Origin: Balanoglossus misakiensis
Lineage: Eukaryota; Hemichordata
Length of the DNA: 64,000 nt
Direction: 5' to 3'
Assembly: GCA_040954595.2 (NCBI GenBank)
Contig: CM082590.2
Coordinates: forward strand, 7,936,001 to 8,000,000
Shown here in pieces: positions 42,456 through 52,367 of this stretch. Positions within the stretch are counted from its first letter, which is position 1. Every line of letters begins with the position of its first letter. The position numbers and the translations under genes are program-made. The notes under the pieces were generated by a model. The model saw only the letters and a program-made list of their open reading frames with translations, was not told the DNA's origin and ran no database searches.

Positions 42456-44669
42456 ATGGCGAGTGGAGGCGAAGGTAAATTCCTCCAAGAAATCAGTGAT
42501 GATTTCCTCTGCTGTACAATCTGTCTGGAGTTGTATACCACCCCGAGAATTCTGCCCTGTCTGCACACATTCTGCGAGCCGTGTTTGGTCACTCTTGTCG
42601 GCAGCAGACAGACTGTGAAATGTCCGGAATGTCGGACTGTACATCACCTCCCCGTCGGCGGGGTTCCCGGGATCACGCTCAACTTTTTCATGAATGGCTT
42701 GGTCGGGAAATTCCAGCAGCATCAGTCGGCGCCCACCGGGGCATCTTCGATCGATTGCGAGGGTTGTCGGGAAGACACGGCCACTCACAAGTGTGTACAG
42801 TGCAAGCATTATCTCTGCAGCAGCTGTGTGAAGGCCCACAGAAATCTCCCCATTACCCGGACGCACCGACTTCTGACCATCGAAGAATATGAAACAGCAG
42901 AACCGACCAGTCCTGTGGCGTTGCATCCCGAAGATGGAGATTACTGCATCTCACACACAGACAGCAAAATTGAATTCTACTGCGAGACCTGCCAGGTGCC
43001 TGTCTGTTCAAACTGCATGCAGAAACACTCCAGCGCTATACATGTACGCAGAGACTTGAAAAATGCAACTGATGAGTGTTTTCGCGACTTGAAAGTCATG
43101 GTGGACAAACTGAAAGTGAAAGAACAGGAAACTGAAAAGAACAAAAGCCTGGCCAAACAGATATACAGTGATCTGACAGATCAGCGCGTGAGAGAAGAAA
43201 GGAAGGTGAGAACGACAGCAGAAGAAATCATCAACAAAGTAAAGAGAGAAGAGCAGAGACTGGTAGATGAGCTGAATGAAAGTTACAAACTGACAATGAA
43301 AACAGCAGCTGTGGGCATCGATGAGTTGGAATTAAAACATGGTAACATTAAGAGTACATGCAGTTACATTGAAACACTGATGTATCATGGGAATGCGGTA
43401 CAACTGCTCTCTACGAAGAGTGATGCAGAGCGCCGCATCAATCAACTCATCGCCATGGATACTAAAGTGCAAACAGCGCATGAAGGGGTCGTCTTCATAC
43501 CCAGCAGCGAGTTTATTCAGCCAGTTGTTCTTGGGATGTTGACAATAGACTCTGGGGTCTGCGTCTCGAATTGCACAATTGAAAACATCCCAAAACAACT
43601 TCTGAAAGGTGACTCTGCACACCTGCTGATCACAACCAGAGATTCCACAGGAAAACAAGTCGTCCCAAATCAACCAGTGAAAGCCAAGCTGAGAAAACCT
43701 GATGCATCATGGGAGGACATCAAAGTATCAGATAACAGAGATGGTACACACAGAGTGACAGTGACTGGACAAATGGATGGTAAACATCAAGTTGCCGTGA
43801 CAATAGGAGATCAAGCAATACCAGGCTCTCCTGTCATCATACCTGTCATCAGAGGATTATTACATACATTTGGCAGTTACGGAAATGCTGAGGGACAGTT
43901 CAACAAACCCCTGAATATGGCCATAAACAGAGACAAAGACATTGTCACTGCAGACACAGACAATAACCGACTACAAATAACCACCAGAGACGGCAGAGTT
44001 AAGAAAATCTTGAATTTTACACAATTTGAAAAACCTTTCAGGCCACGTGATGTAGCTATTTCAAGTGATAATACACACTATAGTTTAGATGGTAACAATA
44101 AGCAAGTAGTTGTCAGTGATGAGAACGGACGTGTCATCAGATGCTTTGGACAGAATGAGCTGAAGGATCCATTTGGGCTGGCTATCTGTCCTATCAGTGG
44201 CAACGTCTATGTCACAGACTGGGGTGAGCATTGTGTGAAGATTTACACGCAGCACGGAACGTACTGCAGGTCGTTGGGGTTAAAGGGTAAAGGTCAGGGG
44301 AAATTCAATGAGCCCTGGGGAATCAAAGTCGGGTGCAACGGTTTGGTGTTTGTGGCCGATTACTCCAATAAGCGCATCCAGGTGTTCGATTCCGATGACA
44401 AGTATTTGTATTCCTTCGATTGTCAGTGCGGGGACGGCAAATTGAGGTGCCCCCGGGGAATTGATCTGGAAGGGGACAAGTATGTGTACGTCACTGCCAG
44501 TGGGGATTGCGTACTGAAGTTTGAGAGAGGGGGTTTGTTCGTCTGCCGGATTGACTGTTCCCAGGTGAGGCTGAACTACCCCACTGGCATCGCACTGACA
44601 GACGATGCACCTTGTAGCGTGGTTGTCGCTGATAGGAACAACCACTGCATCAAAGTGTTTGTCCAATAA
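42456..44669 (+). CDS. TRIM-NHL protein (RING, two B-boxes, coiled coil, filamin, NHL), paralog 1
   Basis: An uninterrupted 737-aa frame. RING at ~20-59 (CTICLEL ... CLHTFCEPC ... CPEC). B-box 1 at ~101-137 (CEGC ... CVQC ... CSSC). B-box 2 at ~164-196 (CISH ... CETC ... CSNC). A charged coiled coil spans ~205-340. A filamin/ABP280 repeat (NIPKQLLKGDSAHLL to IGDQAIPGSPV) occupies ~375-475. A six-bladed NHL propeller with ADTDNNRLQI and ADYSNKRIQVF repeats runs from ~485 to the end. This is the TRIM2/3/71 class: RING E3 ligases whose NHL domain binds RNA or protein. The ATG at 42,456 follows TACAG|AATGG, also present before paralog 2, which suggests a 5' UTR intron acceptor. B-box 2 has one residue fewer between CSNC and H than paralog 2. 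AATAAA overlaps the stop. Confidence 0.93.
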   Translation: MASGGEGKFLQEISDDFLCCTICLELYTTPRILPCLHTFCEPCLVTLVGSRQTVKCPECRTVHHLPVGGVPGITLNFFMNGLVGKFQQHQSAPTGASSIDCEGCREDTATHKCVQCKHYLCSSCVKAHRNLPITRTHRLLTIEEYETAEPTSPVALHPEDGDYCISHTDSKIEFYCETCQVPVCSNCMQKHSSAIHVRRDLKNATDECFRDLKVMVDKLKVKEQETEKNKSLAKQIYSDLTDQRVREERKVRTTAEEIINKVKREEQRLVDELNESYKLTMKTAAVGIDELELKHGNIKSTCSYIETLMYHGNAVQLLSTKSDAERRINQLIAMDTKVQTAHEGVVFIPSSEFIQPVVLGMLTIDSGVCVSNCTIENIPKQLLKGDSAHLLITTRDSTGKQVVPNQPVKAKLRKPDASWEDIKVSDNRDGTHRVTVTGQMDGKHQVAVTIGDQAIPGSPVIIPVIRGLLHTFGSYGNAEGQFNKPLNMAINRDKDIVTADTDNNRLQITTRDGRVKKILNFTQFEKPFRPRDVAISSDNTHYSLDGNNKQVVVSDENGRVIRCFGQNELKDPFGLAICPISGNVYVTDWGEHCVKIYTQHGTYCRSLGLKGKGQGKFNEPWGIKVGCNGLVFVADYSNKRIQVFDSDDKYLYSFDCQCGDGKLRCPRGIDLEGDKYVYVTASGDCVLKFERGGLFVCRIDCSQVRLNYPTGIALTDDAPCSVVVADRNNHCIKVFVQ

Positions 44670-44699
44670 AAAAACCAACACACAAAATGAAGCAGACTA

Positions 44700-44877
44700 T
44701 AGTAAAACTAGTCTAAACCGAACCCTGTCTAATCTGGAAACCTGTCTATACTGAACACATTTTCCTGTCCCTTTCACACATAACCACATGTTAAAAGAAC
44801 CTCTATAAACCAGACATCTCTGTAAACTGAACAGTTTCTTCAGTCCCTTTGGTGTTCAGTTTAGACAGGTTTTACTG
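44700..44877. mobile_element. MITE family C insertion with TA target duplication
   Basis: Inverted ends AGTAAAACTAGTCTAAACC and GTTTAGACAGGTTTTACTG, flanked by TA on both sides (44,698-44,699 and 44,878-44,879). The same flank after paralog 2 (near 48,757) reads GCAGACTATATTCCAAAT with no insert and one TA, so it is the empty site. Confidence 0.85.
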
Positions 44878-45625
44878 TACATTCTAAATATTACCAACTT
44901 TGGATGGAAATTCTTTGCGATGAGTGATTGACAGATGCTGGTATACTCACAGAGTTAGTGAGTTATTCCAAACATTCTTAATTACTTTTTGTGTGCTAAG
45001 GTGGTCAAATCAGACATTTTCAATGCATTATGGGTAAAATCACCCACAACTCGAGATCGAACATAGCACACACTATTACCCACCATAGTATGTGTACACA
45101 AAATTAATGATTTAGTGTTGGCATTGTTATATTACCTACTCTATACATCTTATATTTAGCTTACTTCAAAATATGTTGTACTTGTGTACCAGATGTAAAT
45201 TGATTTGACATTGAAAATTAATGCCAATTATTCTTTATTTATATAGCAATCAAAATAAGCTCTGTTTATTAAGTAAGGTTTTAGAGCTTTTTAACTTGAA
45301 TGTGTTTACATGTATATAGGTGTGTAATTTTTGACTGTCTGGTGCTTAGATAGAAGTTATTGGTAAACAATAATATAAGGACCTATAGTGTTTAATTTTA
45401 ACAGAATAGAATCTTGTATTACAATTGTTAGATTTCAGAATTGTGTACCCAGTATTTCAAAAAAATTATTTTTGATGATGTGTAAATTACAAGTACAATA
45501 TGTGAATGAATGTATGTAGGGTAATTTATGAGAAACAAGTGGTTAATTTAAATTCTTTTAGCTATTTTCTCAGTATTTGTCCTTACAAAGTTAAACAAGA
45601 AACCACAATTGGACTTTCTGGTTCT

Positions 45626-45717
45626 TTAACCCTTTCACTACAATGGTTTGGTCCAAATCCATTGTTTCCTATGGGAAGGTTGGACCACTATAGAGGGAAC
45701 CGGGGGTGAAAGGGTTG
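45626..45717. mobile_element. MITE family D copy
   Basis: TTAACCCTTTCACTACAATGG at the left and GGGGGTGAAAGGGTTGAA at the right. Confidence 0.85.
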
Positions 45718-46521
45718 AAAAGTTGAAAATCAAGGTTTTCAAGGGACTGAATAGAATTTAGTTGGTACGGTATAAACAGTGGCTATCACAAAGATTAATT
45801 GTACAGGTACATTAATTTATCACTCAGTTAATGGCTTTTATCAACAAAATAAATCTGTCTACTCTGTCAGCTTTTATCTGACTTCCCTGACCTCAAAATA
45901 ATTTGTCTCTCTGTGTATAAATACCTCCAGTTGACATGTTCTGTTGATAAAACTGTCAACTAGTCTGGTCAACTGAAATTTCAGTCAGTGTAGTTGGCAT
46001 TTTCACTTTGATATCAGATAAAGGCCAAAATGAACATAAGGAACTTTTTCTGCAGCTCTGATGTGATATTTGAGCTTTTGGTCACATGAAAGATATGTTT
46101 GATATGAAAGAGTTATAATACGGTCTTACATCCTAAAATGTTGATAATTCATCAGTACATGAAATTTCTGACCTAGATTCATATATTTGCAGACAACAGA
46201 GATTGTGTGCAACACTAGAACTAAGGATTGGCATACTTCAGTTGTCTGGTACACTGCAGGTATTTGTACCATTGTTGTGAAGATGACCCAGCGATGACCT
46301 CAGATTAGTTGAGAAATATACCCACAATTCTCACACCAGTTTTTCAATTGTCTTGGTGTACGCCTTAAGTTAGTCACATATCAATCACACTATTTACATA
46401 TCATATACTTTGATTCACTGATGACGTATACTCAGACATTTTGAAGTGTTTCAATACCATCAAGATAAGGGGCTCTGCTACAAACTGTTTCTGAAGCTTT
46501 TAGAGTTGATACACGTACAGA

Positions 46522-48732
46522 ATGGCGACTGCAGGCACTGAAGGTAAATTTCTGAAAGAAGTGGGCGAGGATTTCCTGTGTTGTACCATCTGTCTGGAGT
46601 TGTTTAAAACTCCGAAAACTCTACCATGTCTGCATACATACTGTGAGCAGTGTTTAGTCACTCTGGTTGAAAAGACAGGATCTCTAACCTGTCCAGAATG
46701 TCGAAAGCAATATCAACTTCCTGGTAGTGGAGTTCCAGGAATCAAGACCAATTTCTTCATTTCAAATTTGATAGAACTGTACAACCGACGACAGGAATCC
46801 ACTCAGAGAGCCGAGATCAAGTGTGAAGGTTGCCAAGAGAATACAGCCACTCACAGGTGTGTAGATCAGTGCCAAAATTATCTGTGTAAAAGCTGTGTAA
46901 AGGTCCATAGAAATCTACCAGTCACCCGAACACACAGACTGATGACCATAGAAGAATATGAAACAGCAAAGTCAACCAGTCCTGTATCATTGCAAGCAGT
47001 AGAATACTGCAGTGTCCACATAGAAAACAAAATTGAATTCTACTGTGAAACCTGTCAGGTGCCTGTCTGTTCAAACTGTACAATTGTCAAACACCGCATA
47101 CCAGAACATGTACACAGAGACTTGAAAGATGCAGCAGATGAGTATCTGAGAGACTTGAAAGTCATGGTGGACAAACTGAAAGTGAAAGAACAGGAAACTG
47201 AAAAGAACAAAAGCCTAGCCAAGCAGGTACACAGCGATCTCACAGAAAAGCATAAGAAAGAAGAAAGGAAGGTGAGAATGACAGCAGAAGAAATCATCAA
47301 CAAAGTAAAGAGAGAAGAGCAGAGACTGGTAGATGAGCTGAATAAAAATTACAAACTGAAAGTAAAAACATCAGCTGTGGACATCGATGAGTTGGAATTA
47401 AAACATGGTAACATTAAGAGTGCATGCAGTTATATTGAAGCACTGATGCATTATGGGAATGCTGCTCAACTTCTCTCAACCAAGGCTGATGCAGAACATC
47501 GCATCAATCAACTTATTGCCATGGAAACTAAACCACAGACAGGGTATGAAGAAGTTGTATTTGAACCAAGGAGTGAGTTTAATGAGCATGGAATTCTGGG
47601 ATCGCTGATATCTGATGTCTGTATCACAAAGTGTACAGTTGAAAACATCCCAAAACAACTTCTGAAAGGTGACTCTGCACACCTGCTGATCACAACCAGA
47701 GATTCCACAGGAAAACAAGTCGTCCCAAATCAACCAGTGAAAGCCAAGGTCAAATACCCTGATGCATCATGGGAAGACATCAAAGTATCAGATAAAAGAG
47801 ATGGTACACACAGAGTGACAGTGACTGGACAAATGGATGGTAAACATCAAGTTACCGTGACAATAGGAGATCAAGCAATACCAGGCTCTCCTGTCATCAT
47901 ACCTGTCATCAAAGGATTGGTTCAAACCATTGGCAGTAAAGGAAGTGCTGAGGGACAGTACAACTTACCCTACAGTGTGGCCATAAACAAAGACAAAGAC
48001 ATTGTCACTGCTGATACAGACAATAACCGACTACAAATAACCACCAGAGAGGGCAGAGTTAAGAAAATCTTGAATTTCACACAATTTGAAAAACCTTTCA
48101 GGCCGCGTGACATAGCTATTTCAAGTGATAATACACACTATAGTTTAGATGACAACAATAAGCAAGTAGTTGTCAGTGATGAGAATGGACGTGTCATCAG
48201 ATGCTTTGGACAGAATGAGCTGAAGAATCCATATGGGATATCTATCAGCCCTGTCAATGGTAATGTCTATGTGACAGACAGTGATGAGCATTGTGTCAGG
48301 ATTTATACACAACATGGCAAATATATTAGGTCATTTGGGTCAGAGGGTAAAGGACAGGGGAAATTCCAGTGGCCCTGGGGAATAGTAGTGGGAAGAAGTG
48401 GGATGGTTTTTGTAGCAGATTCTGACAACAAGCGTATCCAGGTGTTCAATTCAGATGACCAGTTTTTGTATTCCTTTGATTGTCAGAGTGGGGATGGTCA
48501 GCCAAGAGACCCCTTGGGAATAATCATTGAGAATGATAAATATGTGTATGTTAGTACTCACATCCCTTATAGCATACTGAAGTTTGAGAGTGGTGGTAAG
48601 TTTGTTTGTCGTGTTGACAGTGATGGGGATAAGCTGAACAACCCCACTGGTCTGGCACTGACAGATGATGCACCTTGCAGGGTGGTTGTAGCTGATAGGG
48701 ACAACAACCGCATCAAAGTGTTTGTACAGTGA
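46522..48732 (+). CDS. TRIM-NHL protein (RING, two B-boxes, coiled coil, filamin, NHL), paralog 2
   Basis: An uninterrupted 736-aa frame with the same domain order as the gene at 42,456. RING CTICLEL ... CLHTYCEQC ... CPEC at ~21-60. B-box 1 is CEGC ... CVDQC ... CKSC, with one extra residue between the third and fourth Cys. B-box 2 is CSVH ... CETC ... CSNCTIVKH. The coiled coil, filamin repeat and six NHL blades (ADTDNNRLQI, ADSDNKRIQVF, ADRDNNRIKVF) follow. Likely a RING ubiquitin ligase with an RNA- or protein-binding propeller. The middle of the gene (about 47,145-48,240) is much closer to paralog 1 than either end. Codon choice is more AT-rich than paralog 1 in the ends. TACAG|AATGG before the ATG suggests a 5' UTR intron. 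Confidence 0.93.
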   Translation: MATAGTEGKFLKEVGEDFLCCTICLELFKTPKTLPCLHTYCEQCLVTLVEKTGSLTCPECRKQYQLPGSGVPGIKTNFFISNLIELYNRRQESTQRAEIKCEGCQENTATHRCVDQCQNYLCKSCVKVHRNLPVTRTHRLMTIEEYETAKSTSPVSLQAVEYCSVHIENKIEFYCETCQVPVCSNCTIVKHRIPEHVHRDLKDAADEYLRDLKVMVDKLKVKEQETEKNKSLAKQVHSDLTEKHKKEERKVRMTAEEIINKVKREEQRLVDELNKNYKLKVKTSAVDIDELELKHGNIKSACSYIEALMHYGNAAQLLSTKADAEHRINQLIAMETKPQTGYEEVVFEPRSEFNEHGILGSLISDVCITKCTVENIPKQLLKGDSAHLLITTRDSTGKQVVPNQPVKAKVKYPDASWEDIKVSDKRDGTHRVTVTGQMDGKHQVTVTIGDQAIPGSPVIIPVIKGLVQTIGSKGSAEGQYNLPYSVAINKDKDIVTADTDNNRLQITTREGRVKKILNFTQFEKPFRPRDIAISSDNTHYSLDDNNKQVVVSDENGRVIRCFGQNELKNPYGISISPVNGNVYVTDSDEHCVRIYTQHGKYIRSFGSEGKGQGKFQWPWGIVVGRSGMVFVADSDNKRIQVFNSDDQFLYSFDCQSGDGQPRDPLGIIIENDKYVYVSTHIPYSILKFESGGKFVCRVDSDGDKLNNPTGLALTDDAPCRVVVADRDNNRIKVFVQ

Positions 48733-49949
48733 CACTCAAACATCACAAGATGAAGCAGACTATATTCCAAATGTATCCAACTTTGGATGAGAATTCTTTG
48801 TGATGAGTGACAGACTGATATTCCTCACAGAGTTAGTGAGTTATATCGCAAAAACTCGAAATTGTCAAATCAGACTTTGACTTTGCAATGTGGGTAAAAG
48901 CATCCACAACTCAAGATTGAATTATGAAATTTTTACTTCCAATCATTGTATAAACAGTAAAATTTACTAGTTTGGTCATAGACACTAATTTTTTTTTACA
49001 GTCTATAGGTTTGGTTTACGTTGTATATTTGTAGCATGTTTGTGACATTACTCAGAGAGCTTTGGGTACTTTAAATATACTCAGGCCAAAGTTTATTCTT
49101 TGCATTTATCCAAGCACCTGCTCATTTTCAGATTTTTTAGATAAAAATACAGTTTTTAGGCAGAAATGTATCACATTGATATTGTCAATGTATTTGAGGG
49201 TGGGTGGGGTGTACTGTTCCTTCCAAATTCCCTGGAATTATATTATGCAAGATGTAGATGTATCAATATTCTTTATATATCTGTTACCATGGTTACTTTG
49301 TTGTAAACTGATTTGACCGGATCACCTTTTGTTTCATATTAACTGGAAAGAAATTGTATGTGTGTTGTTGGAAGATTCATGTTTGTGAACTGAAATTTTT
49401 GTTTTATGTGCATACATGATTGACATCAAAACATGAATTAAAATACAAGACAGTTGATTTTTTCTCTTCAAAAACATTTATTGAATCCTTAAACACAACA
49501 ACAACAACAACAAAAGTTTGTTAGGCCAGAGAATTTTATTCTTACCTAGTATGTAGTAAAGTTCCGGAAATGTCAATGCTTGGTGTAATTCTTTACGGCA
49601 AGAGAAAGACAATGGTTTGCCAGAATAGAGTGAAAAAGAAAGATTTTGCATTTGTGGTAATAAACATTGAAATCACTGATTGAACTAATATGCTTGTAGA
49701 GTCGGTCATTCCTTTTACCCTTTCACCACTATGGTTCGGTCCATATCTAATGTTTTCAGTGGTAAAGTTGGACCTCTACACAGGGATTTGGGGGGTGATC
49801 ATCGCACTCTAGCTGGCTGAACTCCCCTCCATAGCTGCATCTGACGATGTTGGCCAGTGTTCTGGTAAACTGGGCGTGTTGCTATGCTACAGAGAACAAG
49901 AAACTGAATTTGTTACAAAAAAACCCACAAATACTGAAAAATAGCTCTC

Positions 49950-50038
49950 ACCCCTTCACCACCATGGTTCAGTCCAAACAAAATCTTTTCTATGGTAAGG
50001 TAGGACCTCTATAGAGGGAACTGGGGTGAAAGTGCTAA
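49950..50038. mobile_element. MITE family D copy
   Basis: CACCCCTTCACCACCATGG at the left, GGAACTGGGGTGAAAG at the right. The terminal TTAA sequences are worn. Confidence 0.75.
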
Positions 50039-50243
50039 GTTGCAGACAGTCGTCCTCTAAAATGGTACATATACTGTAAAACACTTTAAATTTTAACAGC
50101 ATACTTCTTGAGCTTTTCATCCTATGAGGGCATCTCAAGTAACCATGGTAAATATGGAGAAAAGTTTGAAATACAACGTCTCCAAATAACAAATTAACAC
50201 CCTAGCTAAAATAACATGATAACTAAAAGATATGTTTTTACAG

Positions 50244-50423
50244 TACAGTAAAATCAGAAGAAATCGTTCGCTTAATTTGCAGAGGTGTTCAGTTTACAGT
50301 TGTCTTTTAATAAATGGTAATACATGTATGTGGTTTATGTCGAAGGGATGGAAAAAGGTGTTCAGTATAGACAGGTTTCCAGATTAGACAGTGTTTAGTT
50401 TAGACTGGTTTGAAAGTACAGTA
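50244..50423. mobile_element. MITE family C copy
   Basis: TACAGTAAAATCAGAAGAAAT at the left, AGACTGGTTTGAAAGTACAGTA at the right, with GTTTACAG and ATAGACAGGTTTCCAGATTAG inside. Confidence 0.75.
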
Positions 50424-50584
50424 TATCAAGTACGGTATATCAAGTAGAAAGATTAAAGGCCGCCATCTTGTCTGTTGTTAGGACTGAGCACTGCCTTATG
50501 GGATTGACTGTTCACTAAACGTCTGTAACCAGCGGCTACAGCTGGAACATGCGTGTGAGACGAGCTAGGCGCTTTCAATTCCCT

Positions 50585-52367
50585 TCAGGCATTGGATTGC
50601 TGTGTGCCTTCATTGTCAGATAACGCTTCTTTGTGTTGTAGTGTTTGGTTGTGTTTAGTGAGATGATTTTTCTGGCGGAAGGATTTGTTGCATGCAGTGC
50701 ACTCGCATGATTTCCCCGCGTCGTGTATCAGGAGGTGGGTCTTGAAGTGGTGCATTCGTTTGAACTCGTCGCCGCACTCTTGACATTTGAATCTTCTGAG
50801 TCCGCTGTCTGTCAACTGGTGCGTCGCAAGGGCGGTGCTGTGCTTGAACTTTTGGCCGCATTTCTGGCACTGGTACGGCGCGACGTCCGAGTGAGTGACC
50901 GCGTGCCTTTCCAGAGACCTGTACGTGCGCCCTCCATTCCCGCGTACGCTTGAAGCCCTTGCTGCAATTTTTGAAGGTGTATTGTCTGTCGTGTTCATGT
51001 TCCTTCAGGGCTCCTTTCTCAGTGAAAACTCTCCCGCAGTTTTTGCACCCGAACGATTTTTCCGTGACGCGCTTTTCCCCACGGTTCTCGAAGCGCTGTT
51101 CTTGATTGCCAGAAACGGTCTTTTCACCAACATGGCCTACTCGATTATCTTCTTGTCCATCCTCGCGACGTATACCCTCCAAAGAGTTTACGGTCGGCTT
51201 TGCGTGTCTCCGCAGATCGCGTTTATTGGTGAGATCGCGTTTCTTAGAGAAACGTCGTCCTCTCTGATCGCAAGCCATCTTCCGATTCAGTTTTTTCTTC
51301 ATTGAACCATTCTTCTTCCCACGCAATCCTGATTCACTTTTCACCACCTTTTTGTTGTCTGGAGGACCTTCTCTCATCACATCTTTGACCACACGTATCT
51401 TTCTGTTCCGAATACTCTGCTTTTTTGCGGTATGACCTTTGACCTGCCCGCTTTGTTGCGTGTGTATGTACCCAATGGACAGACAACCTTGATGAATCAA
51501 GCATTCCATAAAAACCATTTTGTCTGATGAAGAAGAAAAAAAGATGAACTCATAATTTTATATGTTTGCTATATTAAACACACTTTGAAATATGAACAGT
51601 ATCTCTATTACATTCAGCACAAGATGTTATCGCTCATCCATTTGGCAAAATTTGATTATAGTGACAATCAATTATTTCATAATTGACTAATAAAATGTAA
51701 CTATATAATATATAGCTGTAGGGATAATGATTTAACCCTTTCACCACCATGGTTCAGTCCAAACCCATCTCTTACAGTGACTTGTAAAATGTACACAAAG
51801 TCTTTATGGTTGTATATCAGTGCAACATTTGCGTACCTAACTTTGACAGTGTATTGCCATGGAAACGGTCTCTCACTGCACTGACTGAGTTTTGGAAGTA
51901 GATTCCCAACTCGTCCATTCTGTCAGCCATCTTGATTTCTCCAATTATTCCTCGACAGACTGGAAAAAAAGGTGAAATGAAAGTCTCATGAAAGTGACAA
52001 AAAGATAATACTGTAGATATTTATTTTGGGGACTCCCTTAACACCACCATGACCACGCCCCCCTCCCCCCCCCCCGGCCACAAGAGGTCATAGACGACCA
52101 AGGCGAGTGATCTAATGTAATAACAAGGTGAGTGACTATAAAAAGGCTTCCAACAATGACAATCAACAATGCTGACTGAGATAATAATTACATCTAAGAG
52201 AACTTACCGCGTGGATCTAAGATGGTTCGATTACCCTCCTCCGACTTGTCGTTGTTTACTTTGAGTTCAGTCTTCTGGTCCGAGCGATCGCTCCCTGCAG
52301 ATTCACAGAAAATAATCTCAAAGTCTTCTCCGAAAGGAAAACTGAGGTTTTCCTTCGTGTCCATCAT
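50585..52367 (-). CDS. C2H2 zinc-finger protein with a reading-frame break in the last exon
   Basis: Three coding exons join in frame: 52367-52208 (starts MMDTKENLSFPFGEDF), 51959-51837 and 51523-50585. Introns are GT-AG. Exon 3 opens with a basic, low-hydrophobic region, then a finger CKNCGRVFTEKGALKEH, then FKNCSKGF, where the first Cys of the finger is Phe. At about 50,930-50,951 the frame changes. In the new frame come RTYRSLERHAVTH, CQKCGQKF (last His replaced by Asp), an intact finger CQECGDEFKRMHHFKTHLLIH and an intact finger CTACNKSFRQKNHL...QH, then a stop at 50,585. Without the shift the first frame runs to 50,655 without finger motifs. This is a pseudogenising gene, an assembly error or an allele. 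A DNA-binding regulator is the likely ancestral role. Confidence 0.7.
51733..51772. mobile_element. MITE family D, left half
   Basis: TTTAACCCTTTCACCACCATG then GTTCAGTCCAAACCCAT, and nothing of the right arm. Lies in the zinc-finger gene intron, ~65 bp downstream of the exon 2 donor. Confidence 0.75.

Larger units (their letters stand above)
44670..46521. other. TRIM intergenic region with MITEs C and D
   Basis: The 3' flank (AAGCAGACTA, CCAACTTTGGATGG, CACAGAGTTAGTGAGTTAT) is shared with the flank after paralog 2. A family C MITE lies at 44,700-44,877 and a family D MITE at 45,626-45,717. About 60 bp upstream of the next start, CAAGATAAGGGGCTCTGCT matches the sequence upstream of paralog 1. 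No other gene was seen. Confidence 0.6.
48733..50584. other. Spacer between TRIM paralog 2 and the zinc-finger gene
   Basis: It starts with the shared TRIM 3' flank. It holds an (ACA)n run near 49,497-49,513, family D MITE copies at 49,717-49,798 (right end lost) and 49,950-50,038, and a family C copy at 50,244-50,423. AATAAA occurs on the plus strand near 49,660 and on the minus strand near 49,480; either could end the flanking transcripts. Confidence 0.55.

Noticed and set aside
50895-51305. 136-codon plus-strand frame opposite the zinc-finger exon
   Set aside because: A shadow of the minus-strand coding exon.
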